Assembly (NCBI RefSeq): GCF_001625085.1
Contig: NZ_BDAW01000058.1
Location: 1-64,000, forward strand
DNA length: 64,000 nucleotides
Reading direction: 5' to 3'
Source of the DNA: Nocardia acidivorans NBRC 108247
GTDB lineage: Bacteria; Actinomycetota; Actinomycetes; Mycobacteriales; Mycobacteriaceae
The notes below the pieces were generated by a model. It did no database searches and was not told the DNA's origin. It saw nothing but the letters and a program-made list of their open reading frames with translations. A program made the translations under genes and the position numbers. This document shows, piece by piece, positions 52,209 to 60,234 of this stretch (position 1 is its first letter; each line of letters begins with the position of its first letter).

Positions 52209-53027
52209 TTGATCTACTTCTCGATGGGCTACTGGGTCATCGGTCTGGCACTGATCGTGTCGGTGGCCGGTGCCTCCTGCGGCCTGGCATGCATCCGCCA
52301 ATCCACCAAATCGGTGACGGCGCGCTTCCGGCTGCTCTGGCTGTTCGTCGCGGCCAGCTCCATCGGCGGTGTCGGCGTGGCGCTTTCGGTATTCGTCTCC
52401 ATGCTCGGCTTCGGTGTCAAAGGCACCGTGCTGCGCTACGACACCACCTTGACCACGCTCTTCTCCGCACTGTCCGGGCTCACGGTGTTCATCTCGCTGG
52501 TGATCACCGGTAAGACCCTGAACTGGATTCGCCTCGTCGCGGGCGCGCTGGTGATGGCGGGCGGTCTGGGCACCGTCCACCTGCTGCTGCTCGGCGCCAT
52601 CCGGGTGCAGGGCAGCACCGAGCGCAGTCTGGTCTCCATCATCGCGGTGTACGTCATCGCGGCGGTGGCCTCGGCGCTCATGCTGTGGTTCAGCCTGTGG
52701 GCCAAGAGCGTTCCGGTGCTCATGGTCGGCTCGCTGGCCTACGCGGTCATGGTGACCGGTATGCACTACGCCGGGCTCACCGGCTTGCAGGTGCGCCTGA
52801 ACAGCTCGGCCGCCATTCCGGAGGGCGATGAACTGTTCAACTTCTTCGTGCCGTTCTTCATCGTCGGCACGCTGTCGCTGACCATTCCGATCACCGCGAT
52901 CCTGGTCGCACCCGATCGGCGTGAGGCCCGGCAGGCGCCCGCGACCGCGGAACCCGATACGGCGCACAGCTCTTCGCTGGCGGTGGCCTCGCGCAAGTCC
53001 GGGCGGGTCAAGGCCTCGGTGCGCTGA
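52209..53027 (+). CDS. MHYT-like integral membrane protein downstream of the conservon
   Basis: This 272-residue protein has about seven membrane segments (YWVIGLALIVSVAGASCGLA, LLWLFVAASSIGGVGVALSV, GALVMAGGLGTVHLLLLGAI, VYVIAAVASALMLWFSLW) and GMHYAG near residue 190. MHYT domains carry M-H-Y-T in membrane helices and are thought to bind a metal that senses O2, CO or NO; here the last residue is Ala and earlier motifs are degenerate (GTVHLL). The cytoplasmic tail is short and has no output domain. Start is TTG 52209 or ATG 52224. It probably belongs to the conservon transcript as an extra sensor component. Confidence 0.72.
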   Translation: MIYFSMGYWVIGLALIVSVAGASCGLACIRQSTKSVTARFRLLWLFVAASSIGGVGVALSVFVSMLGFGVKGTVLRYDTTLTTLFSALSGLTVFISLVITGKTLNWIRLVAGALVMAGGLGTVHLLLLGAIRVQGSTERSLVSIIAVYVIAAVASALMLWFSLWAKSVPVLMVGSLAYAVMVTGMHYAGLTGLQVRLNSSAAIPEGDELFNFFVPFFIVGTLSLTIPITAILVAPDRREARQAPATAEPDTAHSSSLAVASRKSGRVKASVR

Positions 53028-53051
53028 CACCGGCACTTACCTCATAGAGCC

Positions 53052-53092
53052 GAAAGGGCCGGTGCCGCGGATTCCGCGGCACCGGCCCTTTC
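53052..53092. terminator. Bidirectional terminator between the conservon operon and the P450 gene
   Basis: Arms 53052-53070 and 53074-53092 are exact 19-bp complements with an ATT loop, followed by CGTTTCG. It is shared by the plus-strand conservon operon and the convergent P450 gene ending at 53112. Confidence 0.92.
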
Positions 53093-53111
53093 CGTTTCGC
53101 TCTGTCTCAGT

Positions 53112-54344
53112 TCACCATTCGACCGGCAGCGCGCGCACACCGTGCACCAGCGAATCGAGCTTGAACTCGATCTGCTCGGCCGGGACTCCCAGGCGCAGCC
53201 CCGGCAGGCGGCGGAACAGCGTCTGCAGCACCAGTCCCAGCTCCAGGCGGGCCAGCTGCAGACCGATGCACTGGTGGCGGCCGAAGCCGAAACCCAAGTG
53301 CAGGTAGGCGTTCGGGCGCTCCAGATTCAGCTCTTCCGGATTCTCGAAGGTCCCCGGATCCCAGTTCGCCGACGGGATGTCGAGGATGAGGCCCTCACCC
53401 GCGCGCACCGTCAGATCGCCGATCTCGATATCCTCCAGCGCGATTCGACGCTGACCGGTCTGCACGATGCTCATATAGCGGATCAGCTCGTCGACCGCGT
53501 TGCCGAGCACCTTGGGGTCCTCGGTATCGCGGATCAGCGCCAGCTGATCGGGGCGCTCCAGCAGCGCCATCACGCTGAGCGGAATCATATTGGCGGTGGT
53601 CTCATGCCCGGCCACCAGCATGCCGACCGCCTCCAGCGCGCCTTCCCAGGGCTGCAGCTCACCGGCGCGAATGAGTTCGGCCATATCCGAGAGCATGTCC
53701 TCGGCCGGGGCCTCGGCCTTGGCGTCGAGCAGCTTCATCAGATACTGCAGCAGGCCGATGGTGACCTCCTGATGCTCCTCGGCGGAGGTGTCGCCGCTGA
53801 AGCCCACCGCCGAACCGCGCTGAAAGAAGGCGTGATCCTCGTACGGGACGCCGAGCAGTTCACAGATGGCCAGCGACGGCACCGGCAGCGCCAGCGCCTG
53901 CACCAGATCCGCGGAGTTGCCGCCGTCGAACATGAGGTCGATGTGCTCGTCGATGTACTTCTGGATGACCGGCTTGAGCGCGTCCAGGCGTTTGATCATG
54001 AACGGCTTGGTCAGCATGCGGCGGTAACGCGCGTGCTCCTCGCCGTCGGTATTGAACATGGTGCGCGGGGCCATTGCCGCCAGCGCCTTCATACCCTCGT
54101 TGAGGTGCGGGAAGCCGGGCAGCGCACCGTCCACGCTGACGCGCGCGTCACCGAAGAGGGTGCGGGCCTCGGTGTAATCGGTGACCAGCCACGCCTCCTG
54201 GCCGTCCCAGATCTGCACCTTGGAGACCGGTGCGGCGGCGGCCAGATCGCGCACCGCCTGCGGCGGGGAGAACGGGCAACCCGACGAGCGTCGTACGGGA
54301 TGAACGGGTAGGTCGGAAGTGCTGTCGGGAGCTGCTTCGAACAT
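53112..54344 (-). CDS. Cytochrome P450
   Basis: This 410-residue class-I bacterial P450 has the I-helix VGMLVAGHETTANMI (oxygen-activation Glu-Thr-Thr), K-helix ExxR in DELIRYMS, and the heme loop HLGFGFGRHQCIGLQLARLE with ligand Cys in QCIG. The N-terminal substrate-recognition part is typical of the CYP105-like families. The substrate is unknown. A ferredoxin gene lies 9 bases upstream on the same transcript and should supply electrons. P450 genes are frequent companions of conservons in Streptomyces; here the P450 is on the opposite strand. Confidence 0.94.
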   Translation of the reverse strand: MFEAAPDSTSDLPVHPVRRSSGCPFSPPQAVRDLAAAAPVSKVQIWDGQEAWLVTDYTEARTLFGDARVSVDGALPGFPHLNEGMKALAAMAPRTMFNTDGEEHARYRRMLTKPFMIKRLDALKPVIQKYIDEHIDLMFDGGNSADLVQALALPVPSLAICELLGVPYEDHAFFQRGSAVGFSGDTSAEEHQEVTIGLLQYLMKLLDAKAEAPAEDMLSDMAELIRAGELQPWEGALEAVGMLVAGHETTANMIPLSVMALLERPDQLALIRDTEDPKVLGNAVDELIRYMSIVQTGQRRIALEDIEIGDLTVRAGEGLILDIPSANWDPGTFENPEELNLERPNAYLHLGFGFGRHQCIGLQLARLELGLVLQTLFRRLPGLRLGVPAEQIEFKLDSLVHGVRALPVEW

Positions 54345-54353
54345 GGGTATACG

Positions 54354-54548
54354 TCATTCCTCGATCTGAATTGCTTGCGCGGGACAGAATTCGGCGGCCA
54401 GGCGCACCGCGCCGGCCTGCCCGGGGACTGGATTCTCGTCGAGCAGAATGACGAGACCGTCATCATCACGCTGATCGAAGACCTGGCCTGCGCGCATCAC
54501 GCAATTGCCGGAGGCGATGCACTTGCTTTGCCGAACAACAACTCTCAT
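54354..54548 (-). CDS. Single-cluster (3Fe-4S type) ferredoxin, P450 partner
   Basis: This 64-residue ferredoxin is MRVVVRQSKCIASGNCVMRA, then a middle strand, then LAAEFCPAQAIQIEE. The cluster spacing is C-x5-C ... C-P, with the central cysteine of a 4Fe-4S motif absent, as in 3Fe-4S ferredoxins that reduce CYP105-type P450s. ATG 54548 follows GGGTGGG; a GTG further upstream (54596) would add 16 residues foreign to the family. It is the first gene of the two-gene operon. Confidence 0.92.
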   Translation of the reverse strand: MRVVVRQSKCIASGNCVMRAGQVFDQRDDDGLVILLDENPVPGQAGAVRLAAEFCPAQAIQIEE

Positions 54549-54680
54549 CGAAACCCACCCCACCACAACAACTTTGATGCGTCCGCATGCTAACACGACG
54601 AGACGCGCGATGCTGACCGAGCGGCGGTGAGCAGCACACCACCGCGCGGACCAGGCATCGCGTACGGACGCGGCCCCAAA

Positions 54681-55487
54681 TCACCCCTTCGGTACGGGCA
54701 TCTCCCCCATCGGCTTGCTCGGATCGAGCAGGGCGAACAGCTCCCCCTGCGGTGCGGCCAGAATCGCCATCCGGCCGAACGGACCGTCCTGCGCGGGCAG
54801 CAGCACCGTCGCACCCAACTCCCGCGCGTGCTTCAGACCCTCGTCCAGGCCGTCGAACTGGAACCAGGCCAGCCAGTACGGCTGTTCCGGCGCCGCGCCA
54901 TTGCGGGTGTCGTCATTGATACCGCCCACCGGATCGGTGCGATCCGGCGGCACCAGGGTGGCGTATCGCATGGTCGCATCGTCGAATTCGGTGAAGGTGA
55001 AGCCGAAGACGCTGGCATAGAACGTCTTTGCCGCGTCGAACGCCCCGGTGTGCAGATCGTTCCAGGCGAACGCGCCGTGTTCGTTGTGCACCGCCGCGCC
55101 ATTGTGCGCCCGCGCCTCCCACACCGCGAACGGGGCGCCCGAGTCGTCGGCGGCCACGAACATGCGGCCGAACTCCATCACATCGAAGGGCGGCACCAGC
55201 ATTCGGCCACCGGCGGCGGTGACCGCCTCGGCACTGGCATCGGCGTCCAGTACCGCGAAGTAGGTGGTCCAGACCGACGGCACACCCGCCTCGGGTTTGG
55301 GGCCGATTCCCGCGACGGGCTGCCCGTCGCGAAAGGCCATCAGATATCCCCCGGTGTCCTCCGCGCCGCCCTGAACGTCCCAGTCGAACAGCGCCGCGTA
55401 GAAGTCACCGGCCTTGGCCGGATCGTCGACCTGGCAGTCGACCCAACAGGGCGTGCCCGGGGGCCACGCCTCCTCGCGTACAGGCAT
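54681..55487 (-). CDS. VOC/glyoxalase-fold protein with two tandem domains
   Basis: This 268-residue protein contains two vicinal-oxygen-chelate units: residues ~10-125 (PCWVDCQVDDPAKAGDFYAA, LFDWDV, then VWTTYFAVLDADASAEAV) and ~135-260 (FAWNDLHTGAFDAAKTFYAS, VFGFTF, then YWLAWFQFDGLDEGLKHARE). It resembles actinobacterial hydroxylase-like (CFP30B-like) VOC proteins. The classical His/Glu metal ligands are only partly present, so an enzymatic role is uncertain. It is transcribed alone. Confidence 0.85.
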   Translation of the reverse strand: MPVREEAWPPGTPCWVDCQVDDPAKAGDFYAALFDWDVQGGAEDTGGYLMAFRDGQPVAGIGPKPEAGVPSVWTTYFAVLDADASAEAVTAAGGRMLVPPFDVMEFGRMFVAADDSGAPFAVWEARAHNGAAVHNEHGAFAWNDLHTGAFDAAKTFYASVFGFTFTEFDDATMRYATLVPPDRTDPVGGINDDTRNGAAPEQPYWLAWFQFDGLDEGLKHARELGATVLLPAQDGPFGRMAILAAPQGELFALLDPSKPMGEMPVPKG

Positions 55488-55667
55488 CGGTCATCTCCGT
55501 TTCTGAAGTACTGCAAAGTAATCAATAGCGGTTGTAGTGACGCCTATCACACAGCCGCACCCAGTCAACCACTGCGCTCCGGAGAATTCCCGGAGTTCAT
55601 CAGGTCGGACCGATCGACTTACGGAATGCCGCGCGGTCGGTGTGGGTGGCGAATTACAGTGACTGTC

Positions 55668-56678
55668 ATGCGTTTCGGGTTGGATTACGCCGCAGGCCGC
55701 CCCGCCGCGAGCGCAATCCGGGCGGCCGGTTTCGACTTCGTGATTCGGTATCTCTCCGAGGGCGGGGCGGCGCTGCCGGGCAAGATACTCACGCCCGCCG
55801 AAGCGGACGATCTACGCGCACACAATATTTCGATCGTGTCGAATTGGGAGACCACCGCGGCCCGCATGCTCGACGGCTACGGCGCGGGCGTCACCGACGC
55901 GCGCGCGGGGCTGGCGCGAGTGCTGCGCTGCGGCGGGCGGCCGGATCGGCCCATCTACTTCTCCGCGGACTTCGACGCCACACCACAGCAGCAGACGGCC
56001 ATCAACGCCTATCTCGACGGTGCGGCCTCGGTGCTCGGGCGCGCGAATGTCGGTATCTACGGCGGGTATTGGCCGGTGAGCCGAGCCCTGGATGCGGGGG
56101 TCGCGACCTGGGCGTGGCAGACCATCGCCTGGTCGGGTTCGAATCGCGAGGCGCGCGCACAGCTGTTTCAGACCGGCCGGCAGGTGGTGGTGGACGGCGT
56201 CGAATGCGATGTGAACGAAACCGACCACTTGGATTTCGGCCAATGGGATTTCGACTCGGAGGAACAGGACTTGACTCCCGAACAGGACGAAATACTCCGC
56301 GACATCCAGACCCAGCTGCGCGGCCCCGGCCTCGCGGGCTGGCCGCAACTCGGCGACGATCCGGCCGGTCACCATCGCACCCTGGTGGACGCGCTGGCCA
56401 GCGCCCTCACCAGGATCGACGAACTGCGCACGGAGGTCAGCGATCTGGAGGCCACCACCGCCGAGCTGAGCAGTGAGGTGGCGCGGCTGTCCGGGCACCA
56501 CTGGCCCTTCCCGTTCTCGCTCATCGAGGGACCGGCGACCGCCCTCGCCGACGGTCTGGGGCGACTCGAACAGTTGCTGCCGGATCTGCCGCTTCCCGGA
56601 TGGGGCGATTCGCCCAAAGATGGACAATCCACAGCCGCGCCAAGCCCTATTGCCACGGCGGACAACCGAATTGGTTGA
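55668..56678 (+). CDS. DUF1906 glycoside-hydrolase-like protein (Rv2525c type) with C-terminal coiled coil
   Basis: This 336-residue protein has residues 1-~200 matching DUF1906: MRFGLDYAAGRPAASAIRAA, FDFVIRYLSEGG, IYFSADFDATPQQQTAINAY, then VGIYGGYWPV and WAWQTIAWSG. This TIM-barrel fold, as in M. tuberculosis Rv2525c, is similar to lysozyme-like hydrolases. No signal peptide is seen. Residues ~245-275 (IDELRTEVSDLEATTAELSS) form a coiled coil, followed by a Pro-rich tail. ATG 55668 may be leaderless, since TACAGT lies nine bases upstream and no ribosome site exists. Confidence 0.85.
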   Translation: MRFGLDYAAGRPAASAIRAAGFDFVIRYLSEGGAALPGKILTPAEADDLRAHNISIVSNWETTAARMLDGYGAGVTDARAGLARVLRCGGRPDRPIYFSADFDATPQQQTAINAYLDGAASVLGRANVGIYGGYWPVSRALDAGVATWAWQTIAWSGSNREARAQLFQTGRQVVVDGVECDVNETDHLDFGQWDFDSEEQDLTPEQDEILRDIQTQLRGPGLAGWPQLGDDPAGHHRTLVDALASALTRIDELRTEVSDLEATTAELSSEVARLSGHHWPFPFSLIEGPATALADGLGRLEQLLPDLPLPGWGDSPKDGQSTAAPSPIATADNRIG

Positions 56679-56735
56679 TTTGTCGGAATTTCTCCGGTGC
56701 GCAATGCCGGTGAACCGCCCCGAAAGTGGCGATGA

Positions 56736-56765
56736 GCGGGTTCTTCTGTAGTCAGAAGAACCCGC
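56736..56765 (+). terminator. Terminator after the DUF1906 gene
   Basis: Arms 56736-56748 (GCGGGTTCTTCTG) and 56753-56765 are exact 13-bp complements around TAGT. Confidence 0.88.
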
Positions 56766-56945
56766 CCTCGGCCACGAGGATACCGCCGCCAGGGCACGGA
56801 TTCACAACTTTGAGAAGACTTTTTGGAAGCACCCACAAAGTCCGGCGGCCGCTCCGGTGCGACACCGCACGCAGATCTATGGTGGCGCAGCCGCATTCCC
56901 ACTATCGTCGGCGGAGTCCGCTCGTGTTCTACCGATGGAGGCTTC

Positions 56946-57170
56946 ATGGCCGTCAACGTGGTACTCGACAAAGCTCTCGACAAGGCCTACGAAGACAAGT
57001 CCGTCAAGGAAATCCTGTCCGCGCCACCGTCCGCACTCGCCGGACTTGACCGAGAAGCACGACACTCAGCTCCTGGATGCCCTCGGCGTCAAGACCATTG
57101 CCGACCTGGGCAACAACAAGTACTTCCGGTCGCCGCCACCCTGGTGGAGCTCGCGGCCAAGGAAGGCTGA
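56946..57170 (+). pseudogene. Small conserved actinobacterial gene with two compensating frameshifts
   Basis: The frame from ATG 56946 reads MAVNVVLDKALDKAYEDKSV and KEILSAPPSALAGL, then turns into DREARHSAPGCPRRQDHCRP, and ends VAATLVELAAKEG. The +1 frame in the middle gives TEKHDTQLLDALGVKTIADL and GNNKYFR, which fits the family I know (ALAGLTEKHD...LGVKTIADLG-NKYFR-A-ALVELA). One base was therefore gained near 57047 and one lost near 57130. The product would be a 74-residue protein with a scrambled centre. It could be a sequencing artefact pair or a real inactivation. The family's function is unknown to me. Confidence 0.75.
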
Positions 57171-57187
57171 CACCCCCCACGACGGTT

Positions 57188-57219
57188 GATGCCGGGCGCT
57201 CGTTCTAGCGCCCGGCATC
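57188..57219. terminator. Bidirectional terminator before rpmF
   Basis: Arms 57188-57200 (GATGCCGGGCGCT) and 57207-57219 are exact 13-bp complements around CGTTCT, then ATCGTTTTCG. It separates the frameshifted gene from convergent rpmF. Confidence 0.88.
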
Positions 57220-57232
57220 ATCGTTTTCGAGG

Positions 57233-57406
57233 TCAGAGTTTCGCGGGATCCACCAATCCGCGGTGCACCGCGCGCGACAACCGGCGCGGTATCCGATACT
57301 CCACGCCGCCGACCTTGATCGAAATCAGATCGGGCGCAGTGGCTTTCCACTGCGAACGCCGACCGCGGGTATTCGATCGCGACATTCGCCGTTTCGGAAC
57401 CGCCAT
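57233..57406 (-). CDS. rpmF: 50S ribosomal protein bL32
   Basis: This 57-residue protein begins [20 protein letters not shown], the bL32 signature. The zinc-binding cysteines found in C+ forms of bL32 are absent here, so this is a zinc-independent version. Its position after rpmE2 and the Mrf/CobW-like gene, downstream of Zur-like boxes, indicates expression under zinc starvation. Confidence 0.92.
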   Translation of the reverse strand: MAVPKRRMSRSNTRGRRSQWKATAPDLISIKVGGVEYRIPRRLSRAVHRGLVDPAKL

Positions 57407-57407
57407 A

Positions 57408-57686
57408 TCAATTCTCCTCTCGCACGCCGGAATTGCCGCGCACGCGTTTGCCATAGCGGCGTTCGAACTTCTCCACGCGACCCGCGGTATCGAGGACTCG
57501 CTGTGAACCCGTCCAGAACGGATGCGAATCCGAGGTCACATCGACCACCATGAGCGGATACGAATTACCGTCCGCCCATTCGATCGTGCGCTCCGACGTC
57601 GCGGTGGAACGGGTCAGAAAACGCTTTCCGGTACTCGCGTCCTCGAAGACCACCGGATGGTAGTCGGGGTGAATCCGGGGTTTCAT
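57408..57686 (-). CDS. rpmE2: 50S ribosomal protein bL31 type B (zinc-free)
   Basis: This 92-residue protein starts [20 protein letters not shown] and contains [20 protein letters not shown] followed by EKFERRYG, the type-B L31 pattern. The CxxC zinc site of the type-A protein is missing. Type-B L31 replaces the zinc form when zinc is scarce, releasing zinc for other uses. It is one base from rpmF and four from the upstream gene, so cotranscription is certain in practice. ATG 57686 follows GGAAAGGTGATG. Confidence 0.93.
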   Translation of the reverse strand: MKPRIHPDYHPVVFEDASTGKRFLTRSTATSERTIEWADGNSYPLMVVDVTSDSHPFWTGSQRVLDTAGRVEKFERRYGKRVRGNSGVREEN

Positions 57687-57690
57687 CACA

Positions 57691-59025
57691 TCACCTTTCC
57701 TGCTGCCGGGAACCGGCATCACCGGTCGCCGGGGTGGATTTGGTTGTGTCACAGGGGTCTTCGTGCTGATCACCGAAGGGGTCGCCCCACTCGGCCACCC
57801 GCTCCGGGGCGAACCGCACCTGCCGCAGTTCGTCCTCGTCGACCAGCGCCCAGTGCAGGGCATGGAGGATCTCCTGCGTATCCGCCTCGTGCACCAGAAT
57901 CACCAGCGAACTGTGCCGATCCCCGAAATGCTCATGCCAGCGCAGCGATGCCATCAGCCGCCGCTCCGGGTCGACCCGCGTGGCCTCCTCGGAAGTCATT
58001 GCGGCCAGCCACTTTCCGGCCCCGCCCAGGCGCAAGCCACCGCCCGCCGACTCCAGCCACACCACCTCGTCCGGCTGGGTCGCCAGCCAGACGCGGCCGC
58101 GCACGCTCACCACACCGTCCAGCAGGACATCGATGGCCGAATGGAGGCGGTCCGGATGGAAGGGGCGATCGGTGTCGAACTCCACCAGTGCCACACCGCA
58201 ATCCGGCTCGAGCGGCGGTTCGCCGCGCAGCAGGCAGGCGTGCGGATCGAAGCCCGCGCCGCGCCGGGCATCGGCGGGAATCCGGTCCAGCAGCCCGAAA
58301 AGCGCGTCGGCGCGCAGCATTTCGGAATGCGCGTGCGTGCCCAGGGAAGCGGGTTCGTCCAGCCAGACCAGGGGCGCGCGCGGCGCCAACCGCGCCAGCA
58401 CGGCGCCGGTTCGCATCCGCATGTCCGCCTCCGCGCCGCCGTCGAAACCCAGTAGGGCATCGGCGAATTCGACCTGGCCGACCGCCAACTGGGCGACCGT
58501 GCGGTCGTCCTCGGCGGTCGCGTGGCCACGCTCGGCCAGGGTGTCGTCACCGGTCGCGTCGGCCAGCCAGTCCCGGGCATCGATACAGGTGAGCACCGCC
58601 TCGATGCGGACGCCGCGGCCCGCCGGGCCGTCCACCCGGCCCGGTACCCCGCTCACCACCACATCGCGAATGGCCTGGCAGACCGCCTCGGCCTCGAAGG
58701 CCGGATCCAAGGCCAGCACAATGCGCCGCACCGAATCCCGTTGCGCCAGCAGGCAGAGGTAGGGCAGCAGGTCCGCGCGCAGCGTGCAGGAGACGCAGCC
58801 GTGCGCGAGTTCGAGCACATTCACTTCCTCGCGCACCGGCCGGCCGGCCCGCAGCGGGGTGGTGTGCACGGTCCGGCGCACCACGCCCTCGCGCAGTTCG
58901 GCGAGGTCGTGCCGGACCACCACGGTGCCCGGTTCGGCGCCGAGCCGCTCGGCCGCGCGGAGTACGCCTTCGGCGGCGCGGCCGGGCAGACCGGCGATCA
59001 CCAGCACGGGTGTTCGGTCATCCAC
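57691..59025 (-). CDS. mrf: CobW-like protein of the zinc-starvation operon (Mrf/Rv0106 type) with degenerate P-loop
   Basis: This 444-residue protein of the CobW/COG0523 family keeps [20 protein letters not shown] (the CxCC-like metal motif reduced to CVSC) and the C-terminal CobW_C domain ([20 protein letters not shown], then [20 protein letters not shown]). The Walker A position reads [20 protein letters not shown], without GKT, so GTP hydrolysis is unlikely. This fits mycobacterial Rv0106/Mrf, reported to recruit the hibernation factor MPY to zinc-starved ribosomes, rather than a zinc metallochaperone. GTG 59025 has AAGGGGA upstream; TTG 59043 is an alternative that overlaps the first Zur-like box. 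Confidence 0.85.
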   Translation of the reverse strand: MDDRTPVLVIAGLPGRAAEGVLRAAERLGAEPGTVVVRHDLAELREGVVRRTVHTTPLRAGRPVREEVNVLELAHGCVSCTLRADLLPYLCLLAQRDSVRRIVLALDPAFEAEAVCQAIRDVVVSGVPGRVDGPAGRGVRIEAVLTCIDARDWLADATGDDTLAERGHATAEDDRTVAQLAVGQVEFADALLGFDGGAEADMRMRTGAVLARLAPRAPLVWLDEPASLGTHAHSEMLRADALFGLLDRIPADARRGAGFDPHACLLRGEPPLEPDCGVALVEFDTDRPFHPDRLHSAIDVLLDGVVSVRGRVWLATQPDEVVWLESAGGGLRLGGAGKWLAAMTSEEATRVDPERRLMASLRWHEHFGDRHSSLVILVHEADTQEILHALHWALVDEDELRQVRFAPERVAEWGDPFGDQHEDPCDTTKSTPATGDAGSRQQER

Positions 59026-59038
59026 CGGATCCCCTTTC

Positions 59039-59053
59039 GACAACGATTTTCAT
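59039..59053. promoter_or_regulatory. Zur-like box 1 (serving the mrf-rpmE2-rpmF operon)
   Basis: GACAACGATTTTCAT resembles the actinobacterial Zur consensus TGAAAACGATTTTCA, with the right half exact. It lies 14-28 bases before the GTG at 59025. Confidence 0.75.
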
Positions 59054-59093
59054 TTACTGGGTGCCCAGCGTACATTGGAATAAACCCGTTGTC

Positions 59094-59108
59094 GAAAACG
59101 ATTGTCAT
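59094..59108. promoter_or_regulatory. Zur-like box 2 (serving the rpmB2 operon)
   Basis: GAAAACGATTGTCAT is the mirror version, with the left half exact. It lies 18-32 bases before the ATG at 59126. The two boxes are 55 bases apart, so one divergent promoter region can be shut by Zur in both directions when zinc is present. Confidence 0.78.
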
Positions 59109-59125
59109 CTGCAGAAAGGGTGGAT

Positions 59126-59362
59126 ATGTCGGCCATCTGCCAGGTCACCGGGCGCAAACCCGGCTTCGGCAAGTCCGTTTCACACTCACACACCCGGACC
59201 AACCGGCGCTGGAACCCCAATATCCAGCACAAGACCTACTACCTGCCCAGCGAGGACCGGCGCATCACGCTCACCGTCTCCACCAAGGGCATCAAGACCA
59301 TCGACCGCGACGGCATCGAAGCGGTCGTCGCCCGGCTGCGGGCCCGCGGCCACAAGATCTGA
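59126..59362 (+). CDS. rpmB2: 50S ribosomal protein bL28, zinc-independent paralogue
   Basis: This 78-residue protein has the bL28 pattern [20 protein letters not shown], then [14 protein letters not shown] and [20 protein letters not shown]. Only one cysteine (C5) remains, so the four-Cys zinc site of the C+ form is absent. It is the first gene of the Zur-controlled rpmB2-rpmG2-rpsN2-rpsR2 operon. ATG 59126 follows AAAGGGTGG. Confidence 0.93.
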   Translation: MSAICQVTGRKPGFGKSVSHSHTRTNRRWNPNIQHKTYYLPSEDRRITLTVSTKGIKTIDRDGIEAVVARLRARGHKI

Positions 59363-59372
59363 GGAGTATCAG

Positions 59373-59543
59373 ATGGCATCGAAATCGACCGAACTCCGGC
59401 CGATCGTCAAACTCGTCTCCACCGCCGGCACCGGGTACACCTACGTCACCCGCAAGAACCGGCGCAACAACCCGGACCGCATGACGCTGCGCAAGTACGA
59501 CCCCGTCGTACGCCGGCACGTCGACTTCCGCGAGGGCCGGTGA
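59373..59543 (+). CDS. rpmG2: 50S ribosomal protein bL33, zinc-independent paralogue
   Basis: This 56-residue protein is [20 protein letters not shown], then [20 protein letters not shown] and [16 protein letters not shown], a normal bL33. It has no cysteine at all, so it cannot bind zinc. ATG 59373 follows GAGGAG, ten bases after rpmB2; rpsN2 begins two bases after its stop. Confidence 0.94.
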   Translation: MASKSTELRPIVKLVSTAGTGYTYVTRKNRRNNPDRMTLRKYDPVVRRHVDFREGR

Positions 59544-59544
59544 C

Positions 59545-59850
59545 GTGGCAAAGAAGTCGAAGATCGTCAAAAATCAAGAGCGCCAACGGATTGTCGCGCG
59601 CTACGCGGAACGCCGCGCGGAGCTGAAGGAACTCATCCGCAAACCCACCACCCCGGACGCCGAGCGGGCGGCCGCACAGGCCTCCCTGGCACGGCTGCCG
59701 CGCGATGCCAGTCCGGTACGATTGCGCAATCGGGACGCCGCGGATGGACGCCCACGTGGCCATCTCCGCAAGTTCGGCCTTTCGCGCATACGCGTACGCG
59801 AGATGGCTCACCGCGGAGAACTGCCCGGTGTACGCAAATCGAGCTGGTAA
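59545..59850 (+). CDS. rpsN2: 30S ribosomal protein uS14, zinc-independent paralogue
   Basis: This 101-residue long-form uS14 reads [20 protein letters not shown] and ends RFGL-like: [20 protein letters not shown] then PGVRKSSW. It lacks the CxxC...CxxC zinc site of the short C+ form and has the longer ~100-residue length of the zinc-free form. The start is GTG 59545, immediately after rpmG2 with GAGGG as ribosome site. Confidence 0.94.
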   Translation: MAKKSKIVKNQERQRIVARYAERRAELKELIRKPTTPDAERAAAQASLARLPRDASPVRLRNRDAADGRPRGHLRKFGLSRIRVREMAHRGELPGVRKSSW

Positions 59851-59884
59851 CCACCCACAGATCTCGTGAGAAGGAACCGCTGAC

Positions 59885-60139
59885 ATGGCAGTGAAGCGAG
59901 CACCCTCCAAGAAGGCCCGCGCCGAGCAGGGCCGCAAACCCAAGAAGAATCCACTGATCGCCGCAGGCGTCGAGACCGTCGACTACAAGGACGTGAACCT
60001 GCTCCGCACGTTCATCTCCGACCGCGGCAAGATCCGCAGCCGCCGCGTCACCGGCCTCACCCCGCAGCAACAGCGCCAGGTCGCCATTGCGGTGAAGAAC
60101 GCCCGCGAAATGGCACTGCTCCCCTTCACCAGCCGCTAA
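59885..60139 (+). CDS. rpsR2: 30S ribosomal protein bS18, zinc-independent paralogue
   Basis: This 84-residue protein has the bS18 core [20 protein letters not shown] followed by [20 protein letters not shown]. It has no cysteine. It is the last gene of the operon; ATG 59885 follows GAAGGA. A 17-bp hairpin 24 bases after the stop ends the transcript. Confidence 0.95.
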   Translation: MAVKRAPSKKARAEQGRKPKKNPLIAAGVETVDYKDVNLLRTFISDRGKIRSRRVTGLTPQQQRQVAIAVKNAREMALLPFTSR

Positions 60140-60162
60140 CACAGCCCCCGAGCAGTGAAAAC

Positions 60163-60200
60163 CACTGCGCCCCCGATGCTTTCGCATCGGGGGCGCAGTG
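60163..60200. terminator. Terminator of the zinc-starvation ribosomal operon
   Basis: Arms 60163-60179 and 60184-60200 are exact 17-bp complements around TTTC. It can also serve the convergent gene ending at 60235. Confidence 0.92.
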
Positions 60201-60234
60201 CGTTCGGGAGTGGGCGTGCGAGTTGCCCCGGCCC

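Noticed and set aside
54627-56678. 683-residue version of the DUF1906 gene
   Set aside because: Its first 347 codons are antisense to the VOC gene; the DUF1906 fold starts at ATG 55668.
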